This document shows, piece by piece, positions 25,615 to 34,208 of a DNA stretch of 64,000 nt. The notes under the pieces were generated by a model. It was given only the letters and a program-made list of their open reading frames with translations, did not search any database and was not told the DNA's origin. The position numbers were made by a program, and so were the translations under genes. This stretch comes from Streptomyces orinoci (GTDB lineage Bacteria > Actinomycetota > Actinomycetes > Streptomycetales > Streptomycetaceae). How positions within the stretch are numbered: the stretch's first letter is position 1; each line of letters starts with the position of its first letter. The stretch covers positions 932,439 through 996,438 of the forward strand of contig NZ_PHNC01000031.1 in assembly GCF_003121295.1 (NCBI RefSeq). Direction: 5' to 3'.

Positions 25615-25643
25615 ACCCCAAACTGTCTCGGAGGTGTTCCGCC

Positions 25644-26501
25644 ATGGAGCGTGTGATCGAGCTGGACTCCGGCATCCGGCTGTGGACCGAATCGCGTGGC
25701 GACCCGTCCCGCCCCGCCCTCCTGCTGGTCATGGGCGCCGGAGCCTCCGGTCTCACCTGGCCGGAGGCGCTGGTGGACGCCCTGGCCGACCGGTACTTCG
25801 TGATCCGCTACGACCACCGGGACACCGGCCGCTCCACCTGGGCGTATGAACAGCGCCCATACCGCCTGGCCGAGCTGGCCGACGATGCCCTGGCGGTGCT
25901 GGACGCCCATGGCGTCCGGTGCGCCCATCTGGTCGGGATGTCCATGGGCGGGGTGCTGGTCCAGTTGCTGCTGGCCGACCGTCCGGAGCGGGTCACCCGG
26001 GCCACACTGTTCGGCACCTGCGCGCTCAGCGAGGCCCCGCTGGTGGAGCCGGACGGGACCAGGATTCCGGCGGCGGAGCTTCCGGGGCCGGACGCCCGGC
26101 TGCTGGAGTTCTGGGCCCGCCCCATGGCGGACCACGGCCCGGAGGCGGAGCTGGAGCGGCGGGTGGAGCACTGGCGACTGCTCAACGGTGACCAACTGCC
26201 CTTCCATGCCGAGGAGTTCCGCGCCCTGGAGCGCCGCATCATCCGGCACACCGGCCACCACCGGCCGTCCACCGCCCATGCCCTGGCCGACCAGTCCGGC
26301 CTGGTACGTACCGAGGCCCTGGCATGCAACACCGTGCCGGTAACGGTCGTGGAGGCCCCCGCCGACCCGGTCTGGCGCCCGGCCCACGCCCGTCACCTGG
26401 GGCAGGTGATCGCGGGGGCGCGAGTGGTGCGGGTGCCAGGGATGGGACATGCGATCAGCCGGGAGTGCGTGGGGGCGCTGACTGCGGCGATCTGCGGGTG
26501 A
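25644..26501 (+). CDS. Alpha/beta-fold hydrolase
   Basis: 285 residues. The fold is a standard alpha/beta hydrolase (LLLVMGAGASGLTWPEALVD; DHRDTGRST). The nucleophile elbow GMSMGG carries the catalytic Ser and a C-terminal GMGHAISRE carries the His. It resembles the aclacinomycin-methylesterase/RdmC-like group. ATG 25644 is preceded by GGAGGT at an optimal distance. Expression is probably repressed through the palindrome at 25599-25614. The substrate is unknown; proximity to the cupin may be fortuitous. Confidence 0.85.
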   Translation: MERVIELDSGIRLWTESRGDPSRPALLLVMGAGASGLTWPEALVDALADRYFVIRYDHRDTGRSTWAYEQRPYRLAELADDALAVLDAHGVRCAHLVGMSMGGVLVQLLLADRPERVTRATLFGTCALSEAPLVEPDGTRIPAAELPGPDARLLEFWARPMADHGPEAELERRVEHWRLLNGDQLPFHAEEFRALERRIIRHTGHHRPSTAHALADQSGLVRTEALACNTVPVTVVEAPADPVWRPAHARHLGQVIAGARVVRVPGMGHAISRECVGALTAAICG

Positions 26502-26767
26502 GCGGGATGTGGGCCGTCAATGGCTGGGGGTGTCGGTCGTTCGACGGGGATTTACCACAATCGCCTCAAGCTGAGCGTGCCCTTCCCTATCGACATCGAT
26601 CTCACGGCGGTCAATAAGCGTCGGCCGTTCTAGGGCGAGTGCCGGGCGAATGGCGGTGCCCGGCCCTGGCCTTGGCACATACCCAGCGGTAGCTTCCGGT
26701 CCGTACGTAACTCGTGCGCAATCCGCACGTACTCCGCACGCACGGACCACCCGGAGGAGAGCCGCCG

Positions 26768-27598
26768 ATGCCCGAGCAGCAAGCGCAGGCACAAGCGCAG
26801 GCGCAGGAAGCACCCAAGCCCCCCGCCCCCATCCCCACCGAAAAGCTCCGGTTTGCGCTGCCCCCGGAGCACAAGTCCGTCGCGGATGAACGGACTTACC
26901 GTAAACAGCGACTGGCGGCCGCCCTGCGGCTCTTCGGCCGGTTCGGCTTTGAAGAGGGGGTCGCGGGCCATATCACCGCCCGGGACCCGGAGTTCACCGA
27001 CCACTTCTGGGTCAACCCCTTTGGGATGTCCTTCAAACACATCACGGTCAGCGATCTGATACTGGTGAACCACCAGGGCCAGGTCGTCGAGGGCCGCCAC
27101 CATGTCAACCAGGCTGCGTTCGCGATCCATTCGCAGATACACCGGGCCCGGCCGGAGGTGGTGGCCGCCGCGCACAGCCACTCCACCTACGGCCGGGCGC
27201 TGTCCACGCTGGGGGAACTGCTGGAGCCGATCACCCAGGACGTCTGCGCCTTCTACGAGGACCATGCCCTCTTCGACGACTACACGGGTGTGGTGGTGGA
27301 CGAGGAAGAAGGCCGCCGAATCGCCACCGCCCTCGGCCCGCACAAGGCTGTGATCCTGCGCAACCATGGTCTGCTGACCGTGGGCGACTCGGTGGACGCG
27401 GCTGCCTGGTGGTTTATCACCATGGAACGCTCCTGCCAGGTGCAACTGGCTGCCAAGGCAGCCGGAAAGCCGGTGCGGATCAGTCCCGCCAACGCCAAGC
27501 ACACCCATGACCAGCTGGGCAATGACCTGGCGGCGTGGATCAACTACCAGCCGCTGTACCAGCAGATCATCCGCAGCGAGCCGGAACTGCTCGACTGA
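26768..27598 (+). CDS. Class II aldolase/adducin-family protein
   Basis: 276 residues. Zinc-ligand motifs of the L-fuculose-phosphate-aldolase family are present: GVAGHITARDPE and AAAHSHSTYGRALSTLG (His-x-His), with ILRNHGLLTVG (third His). Members are aldolases, epimerases or aryl-aldehyde-ester-related oxygenases. The N-terminus is a short Gln/Ala-Pro-rich stretch (QQAQAQAQAQ). GGAGGAGAG lies before the ATG. It stands alone and is followed by a hairpin terminator. The true substrate cannot be inferred. Confidence 0.85.
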   Translation: MPEQQAQAQAQAQEAPKPPAPIPTEKLRFALPPEHKSVADERTYRKQRLAAALRLFGRFGFEEGVAGHITARDPEFTDHFWVNPFGMSFKHITVSDLILVNHQGQVVEGRHHVNQAAFAIHSQIHRARPEVVAAAHSHSTYGRALSTLGELLEPITQDVCAFYEDHALFDDYTGVVVDEEEGRRIATALGPHKAVILRNHGLLTVGDSVDAAAWWFITMERSCQVQLAAKAAGKPVRISPANAKHTHDQLGNDLAAWINYQPLYQQIIRSEPELLD

Positions 27599-27637
27599 GC
27601 CGCCCGGCCCCGCGCCGCCCGCGCGATACGCGGGCTG

Positions 27638-27659
27638 ACCCCCGCCCACCGGCGGGGGT
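27638..27659 (+). terminator. Terminator of the class II aldolase gene
   Basis: ACCCCCGCC (27638-27646) and GGCGGGGGT (27651-27659) form a perfect 9-bp stem with a CACC loop, 40 bases after the stop codon. The rest of the spacer to the DoxX gene shows no gene. Confidence 0.7.
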
Positions 27660-27862
27660 CGAAGCCGCCAAGGGGGCCGAATGGCCATGGAATCGCACTC
27701 CATCGGCATCCCGCGCCCCCACCCCGGGTCCTGCACCGGATGAGTGACGGCGTTTTCCACAAACCCGCCGCCATCCACAGGGCTCAACGCCAGAGCCCGC
27801 CTTTCCGTATGGTCGAAGAACGACGAAGGGCCGGAAGCGGGTGACGAAGGGCGGTGGGCTGC

Positions 27863-28402
27863 ATGGCATTCCTGAGGCGCGGGAACGCACGCGGGGACCT
27901 GGGAACGAGCGGCCCCGGCCGCCGGGCCGACCTCTCTGCCTACGCACTGCTCCCGCTGCGGGCCTTCCTCGGGGTGACCTTTGTCTACGCGGGCCTGGAC
28001 AAGCTGACCGACTCCGCCTTCCTGGCGGCCGGCGGACCAGGTTCCATCGGCGAGTTGATGCATGGGGTACGGGACACCGCCGCCATCCCCGGCCTGGTGG
28101 ACCTGGCCCTGAAGAGCCCGGTGGGTTTCGGTTACGCCATAGCCCTGGGCGAACTGGCCGTAGGACTGGGCACCTTGCTGGGCTTGTTCGCCCGAGTCGC
28201 GGCCCTCGGCGGGGCGTTGATCTCGCTCAGCCTCTGGCTGACCATGAGCTGGTCCGCCACCCCGTACTACTACGGCAACGACCTTGCCTATCTAATGGCT
28301 TGGCTGCCCCTGATCATCGCGGGTGCCCCCTTGCTCTCGCTCGACGCCATACGGCAAGGGCCCCGCCAAGGGCTCGGCCGCCGCAGGACCCTGTTCACCT
28401 AG
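27863..28402 (+). CDS. DoxX-family membrane protein
   Basis: 179 residues. Four hydrophobic helices and the DoxX signature LLPLRAFLGVTFVYAGLDKL near the N-terminus. The family is associated with quinone/thiosulfate oxidoreductases and, in mycobacteria, with a membrane oxidoreductase complex that handles radical stress. ATG 27863 is used; an in-frame GTG nine bases upstream is also possible. No partner gene is adjacent, so the physiological role is unresolved. Confidence 0.8.
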   Translation: MAFLRRGNARGDLGTSGPGRRADLSAYALLPLRAFLGVTFVYAGLDKLTDSAFLAAGGPGSIGELMHGVRDTAAIPGLVDLALKSPVGFGYAIALGELAVGLGTLLGLFARVAALGGALISLSLWLTMSWSATPYYYGNDLAYLMAWLPLIIAGAPLLSLDAIRQGPRQGLGRRRTLFT

Positions 28403-28511
28403 CGCACGTCCTCCAGCGGCGCGGGGAACCACCCGACCAGCCGGCCAGCAACATTCCCCACAGCAACTCTCCACCCCCCGGCAGCCAGGGGCGAAGGAAG
28501 CGCTCGAGCAG

Positions 28512-28751
28512 TCAGCGCAGGCGCGCCTGTTCGCCCTCAGCCGGCTCCGCATCACGCGCCCGGTGCCGCCGCACGGCATAGGTGAGCGAGGAGACCAGGC
28601 CCGCCACACAGAAGCCGACACCCAGCAAGGGCAGGATCAGATAGGAGGGGAAGTGCCACCACCCGCGGGCCGCCGCGAGATACGCCACGAAGCCACCCAA
28701 CAAAACGAGACCGACTACGAGTTTGCCGGGTTCGAAGTCATGACGTCGCAC
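28512..28751 (-). CDS. Small two-helix membrane protein
   Basis: 79 residues with two transmembrane helices (LVVGLVLLGGFVAYLAAA and YLILPLLGVGFCVAGLVSSL) and a charged C-terminal tail. No family is recognised. The GTG start at 28751 is supported by GGAGGTGA a few bases upstream, located inside the end of the PspC gene; the two genes overlap by 14 bases, so they are translationally coupled. It probably works with the PspC protein in envelope-stress signalling. Confidence 0.7.
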   Translation of the reverse strand: MRRHDFEPGKLVVGLVLLGGFVAYLAAARGWWHFPSYLILPLLGVGFCVAGLVSSLTYAVRRHRARDAEPAEGEQARLR

Positions 28752-30102
28752 GAGTCACCTCCACCTGGCCGACACCCGTCTTGAGCCGCAGCTCCACCGT
28801 GCCCCGGGAGGCATGCCCGGCGGGCGGTCGCAGCGTCACATGCTTGTGCTGGGTGAACTGGATGTCGATGTCCTTGGGATCGGTGCCGGGCAACTGGATT
28901 GTGCCGATACCGGTCTCCACCCGCACATCCGCCGTGACGTCCTGGGGAAGGACCACCTTGAGCTTCCCGGCCCCGGCCTCCGCCCGGGTGCTGACCGTGG
29001 GCGCCGCCGGGCCCCCGGTCTTGGGCCAGGGCAGGCCGGTCAGATCCAGCACGCCTATGCCGCTGCCGATCTGATAGCCGGGCCTTATCTCGGCGGAACT
29101 GGTGGGCCGCCAAGTGGTCCTGGCCCAGTGGGCGGTGACCGTCTTGGGCAGTGCGGCGGCACCGGCCAGCAGCGCGGCGGTGAGCACCGCGGCGGTCACC
29201 GTGCCGCCGCCGGTGCGCCCATACCGGGAGCTGACCGCGAGGCCCAGGCCGAAGACACCGAGGGCGCAGGCCAGGCCGATCTCCAGGGTGGTGCCCAGCG
29301 GCCGTCCATGCCAGACCAGGTTGGTGGCGGCGCAGAAGGCGGCTATGGCCAGCAGGAAGGTCCAGCCGCCGAGTTGCCTTTCCTCGCCGCCGAGTTGGCT
29401 TTTGTCCCGGACCCGGGGTGAGCGCGGTGGGGCGGCCACGGGTGTGGTGTCGATGGGCCCGTCGTCCGGGCCCCAGAGATAGCCGGTGCCGGCCCGGCCC
29501 GTCCTCGGTATGCCATCCCTGGTGATCGGGTCGCGCCACCAGGAGGGGGCGCCGGGGGGCGGTGGTGCCAGCGTCTCCGGGGGAGCGTCCGGCTGGGTCT
29601 TGTGCGCCTTCTGTGCTCCGGGCACGGCCGTCATGGCCGCGCCGCCATCCGCTTCCCGGCGCCGGGAGGACCAGTAGGCCGCGCCTATGAGAGCGAAGGA
29701 GAGCATGAGCGAGAAGGACATCGCCCCGCTGTTGTTGATCATGGAGAGGAAGAGTCCACAGCCGACCAGCGCGCAGAGCACCGCGGTCAGTGCCGGGCCC
29801 TCCACCCGGCCGGACAGCAGCCGCCGGACCTCGTTCTCCTCCTCGCCTTCCAGCGGGATGAGCAGCCAGGCGAAGCCATACACGATCAGCCCGACGCCGC
29901 CGGTGACCGCCAGGACGCCCAGCACCACCCGAAAGATCACCGGATCCACGTCCACAAAGCGGCCCAGGCCACCGCACACGCCGGAGATCACCTTCTGGTC
30001 CCGGCTGCGCCGCAGCGGCGGCCGGGCGTCGCCCTGGTCGCCGGGGGGCGCCTCCGTGGGCTGCGCGTTCCGCGCGTCTTCGGTGGGGTGTGCGTCGGTC
30101 AT
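28738..30102 (-). CDS. PspC-domain membrane protein with LiaF-like C-terminus
   Basis: 454 residues. A PspC domain near residues 30-90 (KVISGVCGGLGRFVDVDPVI, then transmembrane LGVLAVTGGVGLIVYGFAWL). Further helices follow around 105-140 and 240-320. The C-terminal ~120-residue beta-helical domain (GIGVLDLTGLPWPKTGG; GKLKVVLPQDVTADVRVETG) resembles LiaF/DUF4097-like domains. PspC proteins sense membrane stress. ATG 30102 has no clear Shine-Dalgarno. It is divergent from a Ser/Thr kinase and near a PspC-histidine kinase, which suggests a shared envelope-stress circuit. Confidence 0.85.
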   Translation of the reverse strand: MTDAHPTEDARNAQPTEAPPGDQGDARPPLRRSRDQKVISGVCGGLGRFVDVDPVIFRVVLGVLAVTGGVGLIVYGFAWLLIPLEGEEENEVRRLLSGRVEGPALTAVLCALVGCGLFLSMINNSGAMSFSLMLSFALIGAAYWSSRRREADGGAAMTAVPGAQKAHKTQPDAPPETLAPPPPGAPSWWRDPITRDGIPRTGRAGTGYLWGPDDGPIDTTPVAAPPRSPRVRDKSQLGGEERQLGGWTFLLAIAAFCAATNLVWHGRPLGTTLEIGLACALGVFGLGLAVSSRYGRTGGGTVTAAVLTAALLAGAAALPKTVTAHWARTTWRPTSSAEIRPGYQIGSGIGVLDLTGLPWPKTGGPAAPTVSTRAEAGAGKLKVVLPQDVTADVRVETGIGTIQLPGTDPKDIDIQFTQHKHVTLRPPAGHASRGTVELRLKTGVGQVEVTRATS

Positions 30103-30157
30103 AGGCACATGGTGTCAACCGGAACACCGGCGCGGCATCAGTGGTGACCCTGGCCGC

Positions 30158-30194
30158 TCCCTGAGATTGTCCCTGAGACCGCCCCCGCTAGGGT
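30158..30194 (+). promoter_or_regulatory. Promoter with direct repeats, second Ser/Thr kinase
   Basis: TTGTCC (30167-30172), 16 bases and TAGGGT (30189-30194) form a plausible promoter 39 bases upstream of the GTG. A direct repeat TCCCTGAGA occurs at about 30158 and 30170, overlapping the -35, where an activator or repressor could bind. Confidence 0.5.
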
Positions 30195-30232
30195 GGATGA
30201 TCGAACATGTAGCTGAAAACCGGAGGGGTGCG

Positions 30233-31972
30233 GTGACTGAGTCTGTGTCCGGACAGCTGCTCGCCGGCCGTTACCGCCTCCTGGACCGGATCGGGCGCGG
30301 CGGCATGGGCACCGTCTGGCGCGCCGAGGACACCCTGCTGGCCCGTCAGGTGGCGGTAAAGCGCCTGCACGTCCCGCCCGGCCTGTCCGAGGAGGAGCTG
30401 GCCACCCTCTATGAGCGGACCCGCCGGGAGGCCAGCAGCGCGGCCCGGATCAGCCACCCCAATGTGGTGGTGGTGCACGACGTGGTCGAGGACGAGGGGC
30501 TGCCGTGCATCGTGATGGAGTATGTGCCCTCGCGCACCCTCGGTGACCTGCTGAAGTCCCGCACTCTCAGCCCCGAGGAGACGGCCCGGATCGGCCGCGG
30601 CATGATCGCCGCGCTGCGTGCGGCGCACGCCGCCGGGGTGCTGCACCGGGACGTCAAGCCGGGCAACGTCCTGCTCGGTGAGGACGGCCGGGTGGTGCTC
30701 ACCGACTTCGGCATCGCCTACTCCGCGGGCAACTCCACCCTGACCAAAACCGGTGAGATGGTCGGCTCCATCGACTACATCGCCCCGGAACGGGTCAGGG
30801 GTGCCAAGCCCAGCCCGGCCGCCGACCTGTGGGCGCTGGGCGCCACGCTCTACCGGGCGCTGGAGGGCCGTACTCCGTTCCAGCGGGACACCCCGGTGGA
30901 GACGGCGTACGCCATAGCCGTGGACCCGGTGCAACCACCGGTCAACGCCGGGCCGTTGACCCGGCTGGTGGAGACGCTGCTGGCCAAGGACCCGGCGCTG
31001 CGGCCCCCGGCCGAGCTGGTGGAACAGATCCTCCGCGAGCCGGCGGCCGAGCCGCCGACGGTGCGGATGGCGAATTCGGCAACACAGGCGCCTCCGGCGA
31101 CCGGCACTTCTGCCGTGACCGGCACCTCTGTCATCACCGGACCCTCCGCCGTCATCGGAACATCTCCCGTGACCGGGACATCCGCGCCGTCCCGGACCGC
31201 GCCGACCGCTCAGCTGTCTCCGGCGGCTGAGACCTCGCCGGTGGGCCGGACATTGCCGCCGGCCCAGGCGGCGCAGCCGGAGGCCGGGGCGGCGGCCGCC
31301 GCCTCCGCCGGCTCCCAACCGGCCGGGCCGAAGCCCGGCCGTGGCCGTGGCCGCACCGTCCTGTGGGCCTCCGCGGCGGTGGCCGGAGTGGCGCTGCTGG
31401 CATCGGCCGCCTATGTGCTGACCCCAGGCGACGGGCAGGGCAACGGCGCGGGGCCGGCAGCGAGCGCCCCGCCCGCAACCCGGTCCACCCCTTCGTCCGC
31501 TGCGCCGTCCTCGCCGCCCCCGGTGCCGCAGGGCTACCGGCTGGTGACGGAGCAGGGGATGGGCGTCGCCTTCCCGGTGCCCGAGGGCTGGACCCGCAAG
31601 CCGGTCAAGGCGGGGGTCAGATATGTGGACCCCACCGGCCTGGTCGCCGTCGAGGTCGATGTGCTGGACCTGGCCGGCCCGGACCACGTCCAGCACTGGA
31701 AGGACGTGGAGGAGCAGGCCAAGGCCGACCCGGACATGCAGCAGTACAAACGGGAGCGGCTGCAGCCGACGCTCTACCGCGGCCAGCCCGCCGCCGTCTG
31801 GGAGTTCAGCTGGCAGGGCCGGGCGCGCCGGTTCCGGGCCATTGACCTGGGCTTCGGGCGCGAGGGCGGCAACGAGTACGCGATCTATCTGTCGGCTCCG
31901 GACGCCCGCTGGGACCGCTACCGCCCGGCCTTCGACGCGGTGCGCGACGGCCTGCGCATCAACAGCCATTAG
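30233..31972 (+). CDS. Membrane Ser/Thr protein kinase, second paralog
   Basis: 579 residues. A full Hanks kinase domain: GRGGMG loop, Lys43 (VAVKRL), HRD at 138-140 (HRDVKPGNVL) and DFG at D158. A Thr/Ala/Pro-rich linker follows, containing TGTSAVTGTSVITGPSAV-type repeats. A transmembrane helix lies near residues 375-397 (LWASAAVAGVALLASAAYVL). The extracellular domain (about 425-579) is homologous to that of the kinase at 15.6 kb. The GTG start has GGAGGGG upstream. It sits between two PspC-type proteins and a two-component pair. Confidence 0.93.
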   Translation: MTESVSGQLLAGRYRLLDRIGRGGMGTVWRAEDTLLARQVAVKRLHVPPGLSEEELATLYERTRREASSAARISHPNVVVVHDVVEDEGLPCIVMEYVPSRTLGDLLKSRTLSPEETARIGRGMIAALRAAHAAGVLHRDVKPGNVLLGEDGRVVLTDFGIAYSAGNSTLTKTGEMVGSIDYIAPERVRGAKPSPAADLWALGATLYRALEGRTPFQRDTPVETAYAIAVDPVQPPVNAGPLTRLVETLLAKDPALRPPAELVEQILREPAAEPPTVRMANSATQAPPATGTSAVTGTSVITGPSAVIGTSPVTGTSAPSRTAPTAQLSPAAETSPVGRTLPPAQAAQPEAGAAAAASAGSQPAGPKPGRGRGRTVLWASAAVAGVALLASAAYVLTPGDGQGNGAGPAASAPPATRSTPSSAAPSSPPPVPQGYRLVTEQGMGVAFPVPEGWTRKPVKAGVRYVDPTGLVAVEVDVLDLAGPDHVQHWKDVEEQAKADPDMQQYKRERLQPTLYRGQPAAVWEFSWQGRARRFRAIDLGFGREGGNEYAIYLSAPDARWDRYRPAFDAVRDGLRINSH

Positions 31973-32055
31973 GGGTACGGGCCATGCCGGAACCCCGGGT
32001 CCGATCAGGGACGACCCCGATACCGCGGCGGCCCCCGCCATGTGACGATCGAGGC

Positions 32056-33357
32056 ATGACCGGCGCAATGACGACGCAGCCCCGGGCAGGCGCCGCCTAC
32101 GCGCCGCCCGCCACCACCGACCCGGCCCCCGTGCGCAAGCTCTACCGCAGCGCCGAGGGCCGGATGCTCGGTGGTGTGGCGCGCGGCCTCGCCGGGCACC
32201 TGGGGGTGCCCGTGTCCTGGGTGCGCCTGGTCTTCCTGGCGCTGTTGATGGCCCAGGGGATCGGCGCCCTGCTCTACGCGGTGTTCTGGTTCGTCGTCCC
32301 GCTGGGGGTCGGCGGGGTGGAGGTCCGCCCGGAGGAGGAGGTCACCGAGGACGGCCGCCGGCTCTTCGCCCGCAAGCCCGACCGGGGGCAGCTCTTCGCC
32401 CTGCTGGCGCTGATCGTGGGCGCCGCCATCCTGCTGGACCGGCTGCATCTGGGCAGGGCCAATGTCTATGTCTGGCCGCTGGTGCTGATAGGAGCGGGCG
32501 TCGCCCTGGTCTGGCGGCAGGCGGACAACGCCCGCCGGGCGCACTGGATGGAGGTCAGCCGCCGCAAGCGGGTGCTGCCGCTGGCCCGCGGCGCGGCGGG
32601 AGTGCTCCTGGTGGGGGCGGGCGTCACCGGCATAGTCGTGCTGCAGAGCTCGGCCCAGCACCTGGGCACCGTGCTCCAGGCCTCGCTGGCCGTGCTGGTC
32701 GGCATAGCCCTGCTGGCCGGGCCCTCGGTGGTGCGGATGACCCAGGACCTCTCCGCCGAGCGGACCATGCGCATCCGGGCCCAGGAGCGTGCCGAAGTAG
32801 CCGCCCACGTCCATGACTCCGTGCTGCACACCCTCACCCTGATCCAGCGCAATGCCGAGGACTCCCGGGAGGTGGCCCGGCTGGCCCGGGCCCAGGAGCG
32901 GGAGCTCCGCGCCTGGCTGTACAACCCCGAGGGCCGGGGCAAGGACGAGGCCGAGGAGCCGCAGACCCTGGCCGAGGCGGTCAGGGCGGCCGCCGCCGAG
33001 GTGGAGGATCACCATGGCGTCCCCATCGAGGTGGTGGTGGTCGGTGACTGCCCGCTGGACGAGAAGCTCGGCGCCCAGCAGCAGGCCGCCCGGGAGGCCA
33101 TGGTCAACGCCGCCAAATACGGTGGCGGCGGGGGAGCCGTCCAGGTCTATGCCGAGGTCGAGGGCCGGACGGTCTTTATCTCCGTCCGTGACCGGGGGCC
33201 CGGCTTCGATGTGGACGCCGTTCCCGAGGACCGGATGGGCGTCCGCGAGTCGATCATCGGCAGAATGCAGCGCAACGGAGGCACGGCCCGGCTGCGGTCC
33301 GCGCCGGACGGGGGAACCGAAGTGGAGCTGGAGATGGAGAGGGCGGAGCAGGCGTGA
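32056..33357 (+). CDS. PspC-domain sensor histidine kinase
   Basis: 433 residues. An N-terminal PspC domain (LYRSAEGRMLGGVARGLAGH) is followed by about five membrane helices. The kinase core lacks a long sensor loop. The phosphoacceptor His253 is in HDSVLHTLTL, the N-box is AREAMVNAAKYGG and the G1 box is VRDRGPGFD, the NarL/DesK-type kinase arrangement. GAGG sits just before ATG 32056; ATG 32068 is an alternative. The stop overlaps the response-regulator start, so the two form a two-component operon, probably sensing membrane stress through PspC. Confidence 0.9.
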   Translation: MTGAMTTQPRAGAAYAPPATTDPAPVRKLYRSAEGRMLGGVARGLAGHLGVPVSWVRLVFLALLMAQGIGALLYAVFWFVVPLGVGGVEVRPEEEVTEDGRRLFARKPDRGQLFALLALIVGAAILLDRLHLGRANVYVWPLVLIGAGVALVWRQADNARRAHWMEVSRRKRVLPLARGAAGVLLVGAGVTGIVVLQSSAQHLGTVLQASLAVLVGIALLAGPSVVRMTQDLSAERTMRIRAQERAEVAAHVHDSVLHTLTLIQRNAEDSREVARLARAQERELRAWLYNPEGRGKDEAEEPQTLAEAVRAAAAEVEDHHGVPIEVVVVGDCPLDEKLGAQQQAAREAMVNAAKYGGGGGAVQVYAEVEGRTVFISVRDRGPGFDVDAVPEDRMGVRESIIGRMQRNGGTARLRSAPDGGTEVELEMERAEQA

Positions 33358-34049
33358 TGACGAATGGGCCTGAGGCAGCACCGGTGGAGCGCCGGGTACG
33401 GGTCGTGCTGGTGGACGACCACCGGATGTTCCGTACCGGGGTGCAGGCCGAGATAGGGGCCACCGACCGCACCGGTGTCGAGGTCGTCGGGGAGGCGGCC
33501 GACGTCGATCAGGCGGTCACCGTCATCACCGCCACCCGGCCCGAGGTGGTGCTGCTGGATGTCCACCTGCCCGGCGGCGGCGGAGTGGAGGTGCTGCGCC
33601 GCTGCGCGGCGCTCTCCGCGGCCGCCGAGTCGCCGGTCCGCTTCCTGGCGCTGTCCGTCTCCGACGCCGCCGAGGATGTCATCGGCGTGATCCGGGGCGG
33701 GGCCCGCGGCTATGTCACCAAGACCATCACCGGCACCGATCTGGTGGATGCGATCTTCCGGGTCAAGGACGGCGACGCCGTCTTCTCGCCCCGGCTGGCC
33801 GGCTTTGTCCTGGACGCCTTCGCCTCCACCGATGCCCCGCCGGTGGACGAGGATCTCGACCGCCTCACCCAGCGGGAGCGCGAGGTGCTGCGGCTGATCG
33901 CCCGGGGCTATGCCTACAAGGAGATCGCCAAGCAGCTCTTTATCTCCGTGAAGACCGTGGAGTCCCATGTCTCGGCGGTGCTGCGCAAGCTCCAGCTGTC
34001 CAACCGTCATGAGCTGACCCGCTGGGCCACCGCCCGCCGTCTGATCTGA
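33357..34049 (+). CDS. NarL/LuxR-family response regulator
   Basis: 230 residues. A receiver domain with phosphoacceptor Asp68 (VVLLDVHLPGG), conserved DD (VLVDDHRMF), Thr/Ser in LALSVSD and Lys in YVTKTITG. The C-terminal LuxR helix-turn-helix is LTQREREVLRLIARGYAYKE, then IAKQLFISVKTVESHVSAVL. The ATG overlaps the histidine-kinase stop (TGATG); a GTG one codon earlier is possible. It is the cognate regulator of the PspC-histidine kinase; likely targets include the neighbouring pspC-type genes, as an inference. Confidence 0.92.
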   Translation: MTNGPEAAPVERRVRVVLVDDHRMFRTGVQAEIGATDRTGVEVVGEAADVDQAVTVITATRPEVVLLDVHLPGGGGVEVLRRCAALSAAAESPVRFLALSVSDAAEDVIGVIRGGARGYVTKTITGTDLVDAIFRVKDGDAVFSPRLAGFVLDAFASTDAPPVDEDLDRLTQREREVLRLIARGYAYKEIAKQLFISVKTVESHVSAVLRKLQLSNRHELTRWATARRLI

Positions 34050-34061
34050 CCGGAGACGATC

Positions 34062-34089
34062 TTGACAGGCGATGGCTGATCGGTAGCCG
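34062..34089 (+). promoter_or_regulatory. Candidate promoter of the esterase gene
   Basis: TTGACA (34062-34067) is a perfect -35, but the -10 at 16 bases (TAGCCG) is weak. The spacer also holds CTAGCTAG at about 34122, so the true start may differ. Confidence 0.35.
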
Positions 34090-34208
34090 CCCAAGGGAAC
34101 CTCCCTGATCCTTTTGCCGTCTAGCTAGGCGAAAGTGCGGCTCTCGATCAGCAGGGCCACGGCCCGCCCTGGGCCGAGATCCGGAAACGCGAGTCCGAAC
34201 GAGAGCCC

